44,879 nucleotides of DNA from Planctomycetota bacterium (GTDB taxonomy: Bacteria > Planctomycetota > UBA1135 > GCA-002686595): the NCBI GenBank assembly GCA_030746555.1, contig JASLMK010000041.1, positions 1 through 44,879 on the forward strand, written 5' to 3'. The position numbers and the translations under genes are program-made. Shown in pieces: positions 8,673 through 17,453 of the stretch. The notes beneath the pieces were generated by a model that made no database searches, was not told the DNA's origin, and saw only the letters and a program-made list of their open reading frames with translations. Position 1 is the stretch's first letter. The number at the start of each line of letters is the position of its first letter.

Positions 8673-8804
8673 GCTCGAACTCCGAGTGCGACGATGGCCT
8701 CGATTGCAGAGCCCGGTGTACGCAAAGGGCGGGTCTCTAGACGCGATTCGCGCCAAAGCGGGCGAATTCAGGCCGAAACGGGCCGGTTTTCGTCGAAAAC
8801 GGCC

Positions 8805-10295
8805 TCATTCTGACTTCTCGTGGGCCGCGCGCGGGGACGGCCGGCGGCGGTCGAGGGCCATCTCGAGGGCGATCAGGGCCGCGGTGAAGGCGAGGGCGCG
8901 CGGGAAGGTGGTGACGAGGGCTGTGGCGGCGACGGAGACGAGGACAAGGACGACGACGAGGGTCAGGACCAATCCCATCCAGTCGTGGTTCACGGCGAGG
9001 TCCTCGGCCGCGGTCGACAGGGGGGGCGCGCTGACGATGCGCGGGTAGAGCAGGCGCAGGGCGAGCAGGGAGACGAGCGCTCCGGCGGGGGCGAGGCGGG
9101 CGGCCAGGGTTCCCTCTCCGAGGGCGACGGCCAGGGCCGCGAGGAGTGCGTGCAGGGGAACGAGGAAGCGGACGGCGACGGCCTTGAGGGCGCCGCCTCG
9201 GAGGGCGGCCCGTCCGATCGGGGCGCAGTCGAGGAGCCAGCGCGCGCGGGGAGTGGCGGTGGCGGGGAGCTGGGCGAGGAGCACCGGCAGGTAGGCGGCG
9301 GGAGTGAACAACAACAAGGTCAACAAGCCCTCGCGCTCCGCTCCGCTCTCGGCGCGTGCACCGATGAGGAGGAAGGCCAGGGGGATGCCGATCATCGGGT
9401 AGGTGCGCAGGACGAAGTCGCGCTCCAGGGGGAGGCCGGCGAAGACGAGGTCGAAGGCACCGCGCTCGCTGGAGCGCACCCAGAAGCGGGCGGCCGCTCG
9501 CCGCAGGGGCTCGAGCAGCCTGGCGGCGAGGGTCGCCGTGGGCCGGCCGCGGGGCGCGGGGGCCGCGGGTAGGGCGCACAGCAAGGCGACGGCGAGGGCG
9601 GCGAGGGCGCCCACCAGATGGGTCGGCGGCAGGTCGGCTGCGTCGGGCGCAACGCCCACCCAGCCCGCGAACCAGGCCGGGGGGGCGGCGTCGAGCCAGC
9701 GCGGCCAGGGGGTGCCTTCCAGCTCGAGCGTGCGCAGCCACGCGCCCAAACGCAGGGCGGCCATCGTGCCGGCGGCGGCGAGGGCGACCAGGGCCGACTG
9801 CACGGCGACCAGCGCCCCCTCGGCGCGCTCGCCCAGAGCCGATTGCAGGGCCAGGAGACCGGCGGAGAGCAGGAGGGCCTGGGCGAGCATCGCCGCCGCC
9901 AAGGACGCTCGCGCTGCGAGGTCCAGGGAGGGAGGCGAGAACAGGAGTGCGGGCAGGACGCAGCCCGCGGTCAACAGGGCGACCATGACGAGCACGGCGA
10001 GCGAGCGCGCCAGGCGCTGCTCGAGCTCGGTCGCGGGCAGGGAGCGCGCCCACTCCCCGGCGGGGTCGTCGCGCAGGAGGCTTCCGAACTCGCCCAACAG
10101 GCTCGTGCAGAGCAGGCCGGCGGCCAGGGTCAGGGTGAGCAGGGCGTAGGCGTAGGGTGAGAGTTGGTCGCGCAGGATCAGGCACGCCCCCGCGGTCAGG
10201 GCGCCATGGGCGACGAGCGCGCCGAGGGGCGGGCCGCCTCCGCCCAGGTGCGCGCGCAAGCGCGACTGGAACAGGGCGAGGATTCGCGGGAGCAT
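8805..10295 (-). CDS. Polytopic membrane protein, possible ABC-2-type permease
   Basis: The 496-residue product is very hydrophobic and rich in Ala and Leu, with roughly ten to twelve predicted membrane segments in two halves separated by a hydrophilic stretch containing SSERGAFDLVFAGLPLERDF. That central pattern resembles large ABC exporter permeases, but I see no decisive signature. The frame is open upstream to 10544; I chose the ATG at 10293-10295 because the earlier part is Arg/Ser-rich, not membrane-like, and would overlap the divergent hydrolase gene. No ATPase is adjacent; the nearest is the minus-strand ABC ATPase at 13481, three genes away, and could be its partner. The function is unproven. 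Confidence 0.7.
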   Translation of the reverse strand: MLPRILALFQSRLRAHLGGGGPPLGALVAHGALTAGACLILRDQLSPYAYALLTLTLAAGLLCTSLLGEFGSLLRDDPAGEWARSLPATELEQRLARSLAVLVMVALLTAGCVLPALLFSPPSLDLAARASLAAAMLAQALLLSAGLLALQSALGERAEGALVAVQSALVALAAAGTMAALRLGAWLRTLELEGTPWPRWLDAAPPAWFAGWVGVAPDAADLPPTHLVGALAALAVALLCALPAAPAPRGRPTATLAARLLEPLRRAAARFWVRSSERGAFDLVFAGLPLERDFVLRTYPMIGIPLAFLLIGARAESGAEREGLLTLLLFTPAAYLPVLLAQLPATATPRARWLLDCAPIGRAALRGGALKAVAVRFLVPLHALLAALAVALGEGTLAARLAPAGALVSLLALRLLYPRIVSAPPLSTAAEDLAVNHDWMGLVLTLVVVLVLVSVAATALVTTFPRALAFTAALIALEMALDRRRPSPRAAHEKSE

Positions 10296-10350
10296 GGAGG
10301 CCGCGGATCGGATTTCCTCCCGCGGCGCGGGCATGGTACAGCCCACCGCC

Positions 10351-10986
10351 ATGCAGCTGTTCCTCTCCGGACGCGCCGGACGGCTCGAAGCCCGGCTGTG
10401 GGAGTCACGCGACGGCGGGGAGGCCCGCGCCGCGGCCGTGTTCTGCCATCCCCACCCCCTGTTCGGCGGCACGATGCACTCGACGGTGTGCTTCCGCGCC
10501 GCGCGCGCCTTGCAGGAAGCGGGATTGGCCGTGCTGCGCTTCAACTTCCGCGGAGCGGGCCTCAGCGAAGGCGAGCACGACGGCGCGGGCGGGGAGGAGG
10601 ACGACCTCGAGGTAGCCCTGGACTGGATGGCCGAACGCTACCCCGGCCTGGCGCTGTGGGCCGGCGGCACCTCCTTCGGCGCCCGCTGCGCCGCGGCCTA
10701 CACCGCCCGCACTCGCCGCCCCGAGCGGATCGTCCTCGTGGCGCTGCCGGTGACCGCCTTCGACTGCTCGGCCGTGGAGGAGCTCCGCACCGCGGGCCTG
10801 GTGTGCCAGGGCGAGGCCGACGAATTCGGCAACCTCGCCGAGTTGGAAGCGCACCACCCCAACCTCTACGGTGGTCTCGAGCTCGCGGAGGTGGAGGGCG
10901 CCGACCACTTCTTCGAGGGACGCATCGAGGAGCTCACCGCCCTCGTGCGCGGGACCGCCCGGCGCTGGCTGACGGAGAGCGGATGA
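10351..10986 (+). CDS. Alpha/beta hydrolase (COG2945-like)
   Basis: This 211-residue cytosolic hydrolase has the family features of the COG2945 group: CHPHPLFGGTMHSTV (32-46), LRFNFRGAGLSEGEHDGAGG (62-81), the nucleophile elbow GTSFG with Ser108, an acid at GEADEF (Asp157) and His186 in GADHFFEG. The substrate is unknown; esters are likely. The start is taken at MQLFLSG, where homology begins, rather than the open frame upstream at 10294. Its stop overlaps the following thioesterase start in an ATGA, so the two are translationally coupled and may share an acyl-ester pathway. Confidence 0.88.
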   Translation: MQLFLSGRAGRLEARLWESRDGGEARAAAVFCHPHPLFGGTMHSTVCFRAARALQEAGLAVLRFNFRGAGLSEGEHDGAGGEEDDLEVALDWMAERYPGLALWAGGTSFGARCAAAYTARTRRPERIVLVALPVTAFDCSAVEELRTAGLVCQGEADEFGNLAELEAHHPNLYGGLELAEVEGADHFFEGRIEELTALVRGTARRWLTESG

Positions 10987-11405
10987 GCGAAGCACAGACG
11001 AGGGAAGTGGGGTTCCCCAAGAACGAGACTCCCGCCATCCGCGTGGTGATGATGCCGCGCGACACCAACGCCCTGGGGACCATCTTCGGCGGGGTGATCC
11101 TCTCCCAGATCGACCTCGCCGCGGCCACCGAGGCCCACCGCTACTGGCCGCACAAGGTCGTCACCGTGGCGATGGACAAGGTCGACTTCAAGCAGCCGGT
11201 GTGGGTCGGCGACCTCGTCTCCCTGTTCACCCGCACCGAGCGCCTCGGCCGCACGTCGATCCAGGTCAAGGTCAGCGTCTGGTCCCAGCGCCACTTCGGC
11301 GGCGGCGAGGCGATCGGGGTCACCGAGGCATTGGTGACCATGGTCGCCGTCGACGAGGACATGAACCCCGTCGAGATCCCCCGGGCTAGCCCGGGTTCTT
11401 CATGA
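10983..11405 (+). CDS. Acyl-CoA thioesterase, hotdog fold (YciA-like)
   Basis: The 140-residue protein belongs to the YciA/ACOT7-like hotdog thioesterases, which hydrolyse acyl-CoA to free acid and CoA. The signature is NALGTIFGGVILSQIDLAAA (29-48) with the catalytic aspartate at D44, followed by VDFKQPVWVGDLVSL (67-81). The ATG overlaps the upstream hydrolase stop (ATGA). The last codons (RASPGSS plus the TGA) lie inside the terminal arm of repeat copy B at 11385, so the repeat supplies the C-terminus and stop codon. The native end was probably near VEIP. Confidence 0.93.
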   Translation: MSEAQTREVGFPKNETPAIRVVMMPRDTNALGTIFGGVILSQIDLAAATEAHRYWPHKVVTVAMDKVDFKQPVWVGDLVSLFTRTERLGRTSIQVKVSVWSQRHFGGGEAIGVTEALVTMVAVDEDMNPVEIPRASPGSS

Positions 11406-11526
11406 ACACGCACACCAGACTTCGCCATCGGCCGTCTTCGCCGACCTCTCGGCCCCTGGCGGCGCTTCTTGAGAACCTGGCTTCCTCGACGACCCGTTCA
11501 GGGTCGCCTGCGTCGGTTCGAACCCG
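11385..11526 (+). repeat. Dispersed TIR repeat, copy B (right end lost)
   Basis: The left arm GCTAGCCCGGGTTCTTCATG is followed by ACACGCACACCAGAC and the two core hairpins found in the other copies. Similarity runs through CGCCTGCGTCG (to about 11515); beyond that only GAACCCG is shared and the right terminal arm is missing. The junction instead carries the near-palindrome CGGTTCGAACCCG. This is the most diverged copy: both arms of the first hairpin are changed (TCGGC/GCCGA here), yet a hairpin can still form. It sits between the convergent 3' ends of the thioesterase and the glycosyltransferase. Confidence 0.85.
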
Positions 11527-11570
11527 GGGAGGGGGAGTCGCCCCGGTCGCCCCATTCCCGACGCACGCGG

Positions 11571-13397
11571 TCAAGGCAAGCGGTAGATCTCGATCGGCCC
11601 TCCGCGTAGGGGGCTGCGCAGGGCGAAGGCGAAGGCCTGGTAGCCGAGGGGACCTCCCCGTCGGTAGCGGGGCACGCCCATGTCCGCGCGGACCGGGTAC
11701 GGCTCGAACCGCGCGAGGCGCTCGCCGCCGGCGGTGAGGACCGCGGCGCGCGAGCCGTCCTCCACGGCGGCGAAGTGGCGAGGCGGGCTCACGACGGCGT
11801 AGCGGGGGGCCAGCTCGGCGAGCAGGACGGCGACCGACTCCTCGCCCATCTCCAGCCGCCCGTCCACGGCCGGAGGGATCAGGGGCCGCAGGCGGAACGT
11901 GGGGCCGGGGCAGGGCGACGCCGGGTGGGCCTCGAGGTAGCGCTGCATCGGCGAGCGGACGAACTTGGGGGCGGTCGCCATCCCCTCCCGATCCTGGGGA
12001 AGGGGCAGGTGCACCCCGCCGCTGACCGCGATGACCTCCGCGTCGGGGCTCGCGTGCTCCTCGATCCAACGCGCCGCGAGATCTGCCGTGTTGGGGGTGA
12101 GCGAGAGCCACACCCAGCGCGTCGCCGCGGCCGTGGGCAGGGCGAGCGCCGCGCCGACGACGAGCAGGCGGGCGTGGCGCGCCAGGAGGGGCGCGCGGGA
12201 GCTCCCCGCGACCCCGCGCGCGAGCGCCATGGCGCCGGCGGCGCCCAGGACCGCCCCCAGGGGGATCAGGGGGAGGGTGAAGCGGTGCAGGGTGCGGTAG
12301 TACGAGCCCAGCACGGCGAGGTAGGGCAGGGCGAAGGCCGCCACCAGGGCGGCGTCGACGGTCCACCAACGCTCCCCGCGGGCGTGGCGCCGCCGGGCTG
12401 CCGCGCAGGCGTAGACCGCTCCCGCGACCGCCAGCACGCTCATGGTGGGGTCGAAGGCCCAGGCGCTGCGGGCGATGGAGAGGAAGCCGCTGCCGTCGAA
12501 GGCCGCCACCGTCATCGCCCGGCGCGAGGCCAGCACGCCCTGGGCGGAGGCGAAGGGGTAGAACCAGAGGTAGGACGCCAGGGCGGCGGCCAGGGGAAGG
12601 GCACACGCCACGCGGAGGCGGGCGCGGGCCCGGCGTGCGGCGACGAGGCAGGCCAGGGCGACGGCGGGCATGACGGCGGCCCCGCTGTGGAGCGCGCCGA
12701 CGGTCAGGGCCGCGCCCAGGCAGCAGGCCCCGATGGTGGCGGACGAGGGCCTCTTGGCGAGGTGCACGGCGGAAACGAGCGTCCACACGCTGAAGGCGGT
12801 CAGGGGGCCGTGAGGCCGCGCCTGGCGCGAGAGCATCAGGTGCAGGAGCGAAGTCGCCAGGAGGCAGACGGCGAACAGGGCCCAGGCGGGGGGCAGGAAG
12901 CGCCGGGCCAGGCAGTAGACCCCCGGCAGCACGAGGGTCGCGAGCAGGGCGAGCCAGCGCCGTGCGAGCAGGTGGGGGCGAGCCGCCGCGCGGGCGTGCT
13001 GTGCAAAGGACCCCTCGGCGGGCGCCCAGTCGATCATCGCCCCGGGCAGGGCGACCAGGCTCAGGGCGAGCAGGTGTGGGTAGAGCGGGCTGATGGCGTT
13101 CTCGCCAGTCCGGGGCGCGCCGCGCTCCAGGGCCAGCGCCTGCTGGACGATCACCGCGTCGGGATCGCTCTGGAACGGGAGCCCAACCCCCAGCCCCGTC
13201 AGGCGCAGGGCGGCTCCGCCGACGGTCGCGGCGGTCAGGCCCACCACGAGCCAGAGGCGGGCGCGTGGCCGCGGGCGGAGCGCATCGGCCGGTGCGGCGG
13301 GAAGGACCACGCGACCATTGGACGGCCGGGAGGCCGGGGAGGCCAGGGTGAACTCGGGCGCGCGCTCGGGCGGCCAGGGGCTGCGGCGGGGCGACAC
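11571..13397 (-). CDS. GT39/ArnT-like membrane glycosyltransferase
   Basis: The 608-residue protein has the layout of GT-C glycosyltransferases (PMT/ArnT-like), which move sugars from lipid-phosphate donors on the outer face of the membrane. After a Pro/Arg-rich cytosolic tail (1-46) comes the first membrane helix (48-64), then an external loop with the acidic pair D78 and D80 in LPFQSDPDAVIV, as expected for the catalytic loop. About ten further membrane helices follow, including RRWLALLATLVLPGVYCLARR and SRQARPHGPLTAFSVW. A soluble C-terminal region of about 170 residues ends the protein. It is the last gene of a minus-strand run with the ABC ATPase (84 bp upstream) and the radical-SAM-like gene. 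Acceptor and donor are unknown. Confidence 0.82.
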   Translation of the reverse strand: MSPRRSPWPPERAPEFTLASPASRPSNGRVVLPAAPADALRPRPRARLWLVVGLTAATVGGAALRLTGLGVGLPFQSDPDAVIVQQALALERGAPRTGENAISPLYPHLLALSLVALPGAMIDWAPAEGSFAQHARAAARPHLLARRWLALLATLVLPGVYCLARRFLPPAWALFAVCLLATSLLHLMLSRQARPHGPLTAFSVWTLVSAVHLAKRPSSATIGACCLGAALTVGALHSGAAVMPAVALACLVAARRARARLRVACALPLAAALASYLWFYPFASAQGVLASRRAMTVAAFDGSGFLSIARSAWAFDPTMSVLAVAGAVYACAAARRRHARGERWWTVDAALVAAFALPYLAVLGSYYRTLHRFTLPLIPLGAVLGAAGAMALARGVAGSSRAPLLARHARLLVVGAALALPTAAATRWVWLSLTPNTADLAARWIEEHASPDAEVIAVSGGVHLPLPQDREGMATAPKFVRSPMQRYLEAHPASPCPGPTFRLRPLIPPAVDGRLEMGEESVAVLLAELAPRYAVVSPPRHFAAVEDGSRAAVLTAGGERLARFEPYPVRADMGVPRYRRGGPLGYQAFAFALRSPLRGGPIEIYRLP

Positions 13398-13480
13398 CAG
13401 CAGGGGGCTGCGGGCGGGCGGGGGGCCTTCGGCGCGGTCTCGCGCGCGCCGCCGCGCCGGTGGGGGCCAGCGCCCCGAGG

Positions 13481-14275
<795 letters not shown>

Positions 14276-14294
14276 GCCCGGCGGGTGCGGCGCT

Positions 14295-15035
14295 TCAGGC
14301 GCTCTCGGCTTCCACGACCGTGACCTCCGCCCCGGTCCTGTCGCCCACTTGCTCCACGATCGCCCGCAGCTGCCCGGCGGGAATCCCCTGGGCCTTGCCC
14401 TTGCCCTGATAGCGGGGGTTGGGGCTGGAGATCAAGACCTCGCTCGGCGAGACCTCCTGGAGGCGCCGCAGCCAGCCCTCGACCTCCGAGTCGGTCGAGT
14501 TGTCGACCGTCCCGCGGACGAAGCAGGCCTGGACCGAGACCCGATCGAGGCTCTCCAGGTGCGCCGCCAGCTGGCGGAAGCGGGTGCTCTTGTGCCCGGT
14601 CAGGCGGGCGAAGGTGCGGGCCGTACCGGCCTCAAAGCGGATCATCGGTCGGTCGTAGGAGCCCAGCGCCAGGCGCACCTCCACCCGCTCGAGGTCGGGA
14701 TCGTCGGAGATCAGACACAGCTTGGCGCGCGGGAACCACTTGTTGCGGAGCTCGCGGACGTTCTCCGTAATCTCTTTGAAGGCAGGGTGTAACGTCGGGT
14801 CCACCTCGGTGCCCACGACCAGGATGCTCTTGAGCTTCTCCCCTCCCTTGGAGAGCCGCATCAGCTCCCGGGCGGCCATGGTGACCACGACGGAGGCCCG
14901 CGGGAGGCGGTTCTCGCGGCTGATGGCGAGGGTGGAGTCGGGCTGTCCGAGGTCGATGCGCACGCAGGCACCCCAAGGATCGAGGGTCTGGGGGCCGGTC
15001 AGGAGGGCGGAAGGGCTCAGGGCGGGCACGGTCAT
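14295..15035 (-). CDS. Cysteine-less radical-SAM-like protein (COG0731-like fold)
   Basis: I recognise this 246-residue protein by its resemblance to COG0731-type radical SAM enzymes. VVGTEVDPTLHPAFKEI (73-89) occupies the place of the usual GxGEPTLHPxFxEI strand, followed by VRELRNKWFPRAKLCLISD (93-111), a RFEAGTARTFARLTG stretch (133-147) and CFVRGTVDNSTDSEVEGWL (171-189), as in that family. The N-terminal CxxxCxxC that binds the iron-sulfur cluster is absent: the region reads GPQTLDPWGACVRIDLGQP, and the only cysteines are C24, C107 and C171. It should be unable to do radical SAM chemistry and may be a regulatory or scaffold relative. It starts an apparent operon with the ABC ATPase and GT39-like gene. 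A TGG-TATTCT box at 15117-15122 (minus strand) could be its promoter. Confidence 0.72.
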   Translation of the reverse strand: MTVPALSPSALLTGPQTLDPWGACVRIDLGQPDSTLAISRENRLPRASVVVTMAARELMRLSKGGEKLKSILVVGTEVDPTLHPAFKEITENVRELRNKWFPRAKLCLISDDPDLERVEVRLALGSYDRPMIRFEAGTARTFARLTGHKSTRFRQLAAHLESLDRVSVQACFVRGTVDNSTDSEVEGWLRRLQEVSPSEVLISSPNPRYQGKGKAQGIPAGQLRAIVEQVGDRTGAEVTVVEAESA

Positions 15036-15116
15036 GGGGCGGCGGAGTGCGGTTTCTGGTTGTCTGCGGACATGCTCCCGGCCCGTTCGGGCTCGGTGCG
15101 ATCAGCCGTAACTCCC

Positions 15117-15122
15117 AGAATA
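15117..15122 (-). promoter_or_regulatory. Possible extended -10 for the radical-SAM-like/ABC/GT operon
   Basis: Minus-strand TATTCT preceded by TGG gives an extended -10 about 80 nt upstream of the ATG at 15035. No good -35 is seen at 16-18 bp. The assignment is weak and rests on base composition, since A/T-rich hexamers are rare here. Confidence 0.25.
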
Positions 15123-15130
15123 CCATAGCC

Positions 15131-15487
15131 CTAGGGTCGATTGGAAGCCTCTGGGCGGAGTCCCCGTCCACTTCGATGTGCCCGGCCGGCGGTCGGATCC
15201 GGCTCGGCTCCGGCCATCCCTGCCCAGAACAGGGTGAGGGCAAGCCAGGAACGCACGGGGTGGTCGGCGGCCACCCGCAGCCAGCCGACCAGCGCAAGCT
15301 CGCCCGCCGGTGCCGGCAGGTGCGCCATGACCAGCCGCAGGAGGCAGATCGAGAGGGCCAGGGCCGCGGCCACCGCCAGGGCGCGCCGGCGGCTCCGGCC
15401 CGGCGGACCGACGCCCGGGTCGGCGGGGCTTGCAGGCCGCCCCGCGAGGGGCTCGCTTGCGACGCTGTCGCGCAGGGTGAGGTCCAT
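15131..15487 (-). CDS. Small hypothetical membrane protein
   Basis: I do not recognise this 118-residue product. It has a Pro/Gly-rich N-terminus (1-30), a basic stretch GRSRRR, then a hydrophobic segment ALAVAAALALSICLLRLVMA (about 36-55) and a second, SWLALTLFWAGMAGA (about 81-95), with a polar, Arg-rich tail. Two membrane helices are plausible. It starts at the ATG 15485-15487, divergent from the complex I operon, and ends upstream of the radical-SAM-like gene on the same strand. High-GC DNA produces many spurious frames, so coding status is uncertain; the clean hydrophobic pattern is the main support. Confidence 0.45.
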   Translation of the reverse strand: MDLTLRDSVASEPLAGRPASPADPGVGPPGRSRRRALAVAAALALSICLLRLVMAHLPAPAGELALVGWLRVAADHPVRSWLALTLFWAGMAGAEPDPTAGRAHRSGRGLRPEASNRP

Positions 15488-15556
15488 GGGCGGGGGGCGC
15501 CTCGCCGAGGGTGGACCGGCCGGACTCGGAGCGGTTGCGGTCGAACTCGGGGTGGC

Positions 15557-15585
15557 TTGCAGTGATTCCGAACCGCCTCTAGACT
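15557..15585 (+). promoter_or_regulatory. Candidate promoter of the nuo operon
   Basis: TTGCAG (15557-15562) and TAGACT (15580-15585) are separated by exactly 17 bp. Transcription would start near 15592, about 255 nt before nuoA. The match to consensus is moderate (3/6 and 4/6), but spacing is ideal and it is the best candidate in the gap before the operon. Confidence 0.4.
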
Positions 15586-15591
15586 CTCTGC

Positions 15592-15847
15592 CAAAATCCG
15601 GCCCGTGAGGCGCCCGCAGAGGTCAGGATGAGCGCTCGGCGCGCTCCCTCCCGACCCTGACGAGCATCCCCGGGGCGGACCGCCGACACCGCCGGAGCGA
15701 CCGCTACCGCCCGCCGAGGTCCCCTCACCTCCGGCCCGACCCCAGCCCCGCACACACCGCCGAAAACGCACCGGATTCCGGGCTCGGATCGAGCCCCGGC
15801 CGCGGCACCCACACGCCCCGCCACGTGGCCCGGGGGCCGTCTCCTCC
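15592..15847 (+). other. Long structured leader before nuoA
   Basis: This stretch has no gene. It contains two clear inverted repeats: GTCAGG (about 15623-15628) with CCTGAC (about 15655-15660) enclosing a GAGCG/CGCTC hairpin, and CCGGGCTC at 15778-15785 with GAGCCCCGG at 15791-15799 (one extra C). The bases just before the nuoA ATG read CTCCTCC, the reverse of a Shine-Dalgarno site, so initiation does not rely on a standard ribosome binding site. A 5' leader of this length with hairpins could carry regulation, but I match it to no known riboswitch. Confidence 0.35.
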
Positions 15848-16381
15848 ATGTACTTCGACTACTTCAACGTCCTGGTGTTCGCGGCCGTGGGGTTCGTGTT
15901 CGTCTTCGCGAACATGATCATCGGCTCGGTCATCCGGCCCAAGCGCAAGACGGAGCAAGGGCGAGAGGTCTACGAGTGCGGCGAGGAGACCCTGGGCGAG
16001 ACCTGGGTCAAGTTCGACATCCGCTACTACACCGTCGCCCTGGTGTACGTGATCTTCGCGGTCGAGATCGCCTTCCTGTTTCCTTGGGCCATCGTCCTCA
16101 AGGAGTCGTTCGCGGGCACGGGCGCGGCCCAGGGCACGGGAATCGGCGCCTTCGCCCTCGTGGAGGGCGTGCTGTTCATCGTCGTGCTCTTCCTCGGCCT
16201 GGCCTACGTGTGGGCCAAGGGCGACCTCGACTGGGTGCTGTCCTACCAAGGCGGTGACTACGCCGGCCGCAGCGACCGCAGCCGCAAGCTCCCCAGCGTC
16301 GAGGAGATCCGGGCGGCCGCGGAGGCCGCCAGTACGGAAGCGGAAGAGACGGACGAGGGGGGAGAGGAAGCCGTGGCCTGA
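15848..16381 (+). CDS. nuoA: NADH-quinone oxidoreductase subunit A
   Basis: NuoA is a membrane subunit at the joint between the peripheral and membrane arms of complex I. Three membrane helices are visible (about 5-27, 62-84 and 99-122). Conserved features are [20 protein letters not shown] (41-60), with the loop Cys, and [17 protein letters not shown] (64-80). The usual protein has about 120 residues; this one has 177 because of a hydrophilic C-terminal tail rich in Glu, Ala and Thr from about residue 135 ([20 protein letters not shown]). It is the first gene of the nuoABCDHIJKLMN operon; nuoB follows after 23 bp. Confidence 0.95.
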   Translation: MYFDYFNVLVFAAVGFVFVFANMIIGSVIRPKRKTEQGREVYECGEETLGETWVKFDIRYYTVALVYVIFAVEIAFLFPWAIVLKESFAGTGAAQGTGIGAFALVEGVLFIVVLFLGLAYVWAKGDLDWVLSYQGGDYAGRSDRSRKLPSVEEIRAAAEAASTEAEETDEGGEEAVA

Positions 16382-16404
16382 GGGCCCCGAGCCGAAAGCG
16401 AAAC

Positions 16405-16905
16405 ATGGGACTGATCGAACACCAGTTCGAGGAGAACCTCCTCACGACCAAGGTCGACTGGCTGCTCAACTGGGCGCGGCTGTCGAGCATCTGGCCGATG
16501 ACCTTCGGCCTGGCCTGCTGCGCCATCGAGATGATGGCCGTCGGCGCGGCCCATCACGACATCGACCGCTTCGGCGCGGGCGCGTTCCGCGCCTCTCCGC
16601 GCCAGGCAGACCTGATGATCGTGGCCGGGACGGTGAACTTCAAAATGGGCGAGCGCGTCAAGCGCCTCTACGACCAGATGCCCTCGCCGAAGTACGTGAT
16701 CGCGATGGGCGCCTGCGCGACCGGCGGCGGCCCCTACTACAAGTACGGCTACACGGTCGTGAAGGGCGTGGACCGCATCATCCCCGTCGACGTCTACATC
16801 GCCGGCTGCCCCCCGCGCCCGGAGGCGTTGCTGGAAGGACTGATGAAGCTCCAGTCGAAGATCCGCAACACCTCCGTCATCCGCAAGCCCGTGCTCACCG
16901 CCTAG
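16405..16905 (+). CDS. nuoB: NADH-quinone oxidoreductase subunit B
   Basis: NuoB carries cluster N2, which passes electrons to quinone. The 166-residue protein has all four ligands: the tandem C38-C39 in [11 protein letters not shown]104 in GACATGGG and C135 in [14 protein letters not shown]. The stretch [20 protein letters not shown] (61-80) is typical; the usual TNKM motif reads NFKM here. Length is normal. It lies 17 bp before nuoC in the operon. Confidence 0.97.
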   Translation: MGLIEHQFEENLLTTKVDWLLNWARLSSIWPMTFGLACCAIEMMAVGAAHHDIDRFGAGAFRASPRQADLMIVAGTVNFKMGERVKRLYDQMPSPKYVIAMGACATGGGPYYKYGYTVVKGVDRIIPVDVYIAGCPPRPEALLEGLMKLQSKIRNTSVIRKPVLTA

Positions 16906-16922
16906 GCGCGCGGCCCAAGACC

Positions 16923-17441
16923 ATGGAGTTCGAAGGCATCATCCAGCGCCTGCGGGAGATCGGCGCGCCAGGATTGGTCTCGACGGACGAGCCGCGCGCG
17001 GCCGATCCCGAAGACAAGAAGGACAAGGGGCGCGCGGGCGACGCCTTCGTGCTCGTCGAGCCCTCGGCGATCGTCGGATTCCTGGCTGCCTGCCGCGACG
17101 ACGCGGAGCTCGCCTTCGACTTGCTCGTGGACCTCTCGGCGACCGATCCCGACGCGGCCGACGAGCAGTTCTGGATCGACTACCAGCTGCTCTCGACGAC
17201 CCGCCGCCACCGCTTGGCGATCAAGGCCCTCGTCGCCAAGGAGGGAGCGGAGATTCCCACGGCGACGGCGGTCTACCGGGCCGCCGGCTGGCACGAGCGC
17301 GAGTGCGCGGAGATGTTCGGGATCACCTTCGTCGGCCACCCCGATCCGCGCAACATCCTGCTGCCCGATGACTGGGTCGGGCACCCTCTGCGCAAGGACT
17401 ACGAGTTTCCCACGGAGTACCACGGCATCTCCTGTGAGTAG
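16923..17441 (+). CDS. nuoC: NADH-quinone oxidoreductase subunit C (30 kDa)
   Basis: NuoC is a peripheral-arm subunit that packs against NuoD at the quinone site. The 172-residue protein ends with the family signature WHERECAEMFGITFVGHPD then RNILLPDDWVGHPLRKDY. The N-terminal part contains a short charged insert (ADPEDKKDKGRAGD, about 27-40). The frame is open well upstream, but the ATG at 16923 is just after the nuoB stop and gives the normal length. It is a separate gene, not fused to nuoD. Confidence 0.95.
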   Translation: MEFEGIIQRLREIGAPGLVSTDEPRAADPEDKKDKGRAGDAFVLVEPSAIVGFLAACRDDAELAFDLLVDLSATDPDAADEQFWIDYQLLSTTRRHRLAIKALVAKEGAEIPTATAVYRAAGWHERECAEMFGITFVGHPDPRNILLPDDWVGHPLRKDYEFPTEYHGISCE

Positions 17442-17453
17442 CCCGCCCGGAAG

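Noticed and set aside
11507..11530. TTCGAACCC resembling a tRNA T-loop
   Set aside because: The T-stem does not pair beyond two bases, and no anticodon or acceptor stem can be built upstream; it is the broken end of repeat copy B.
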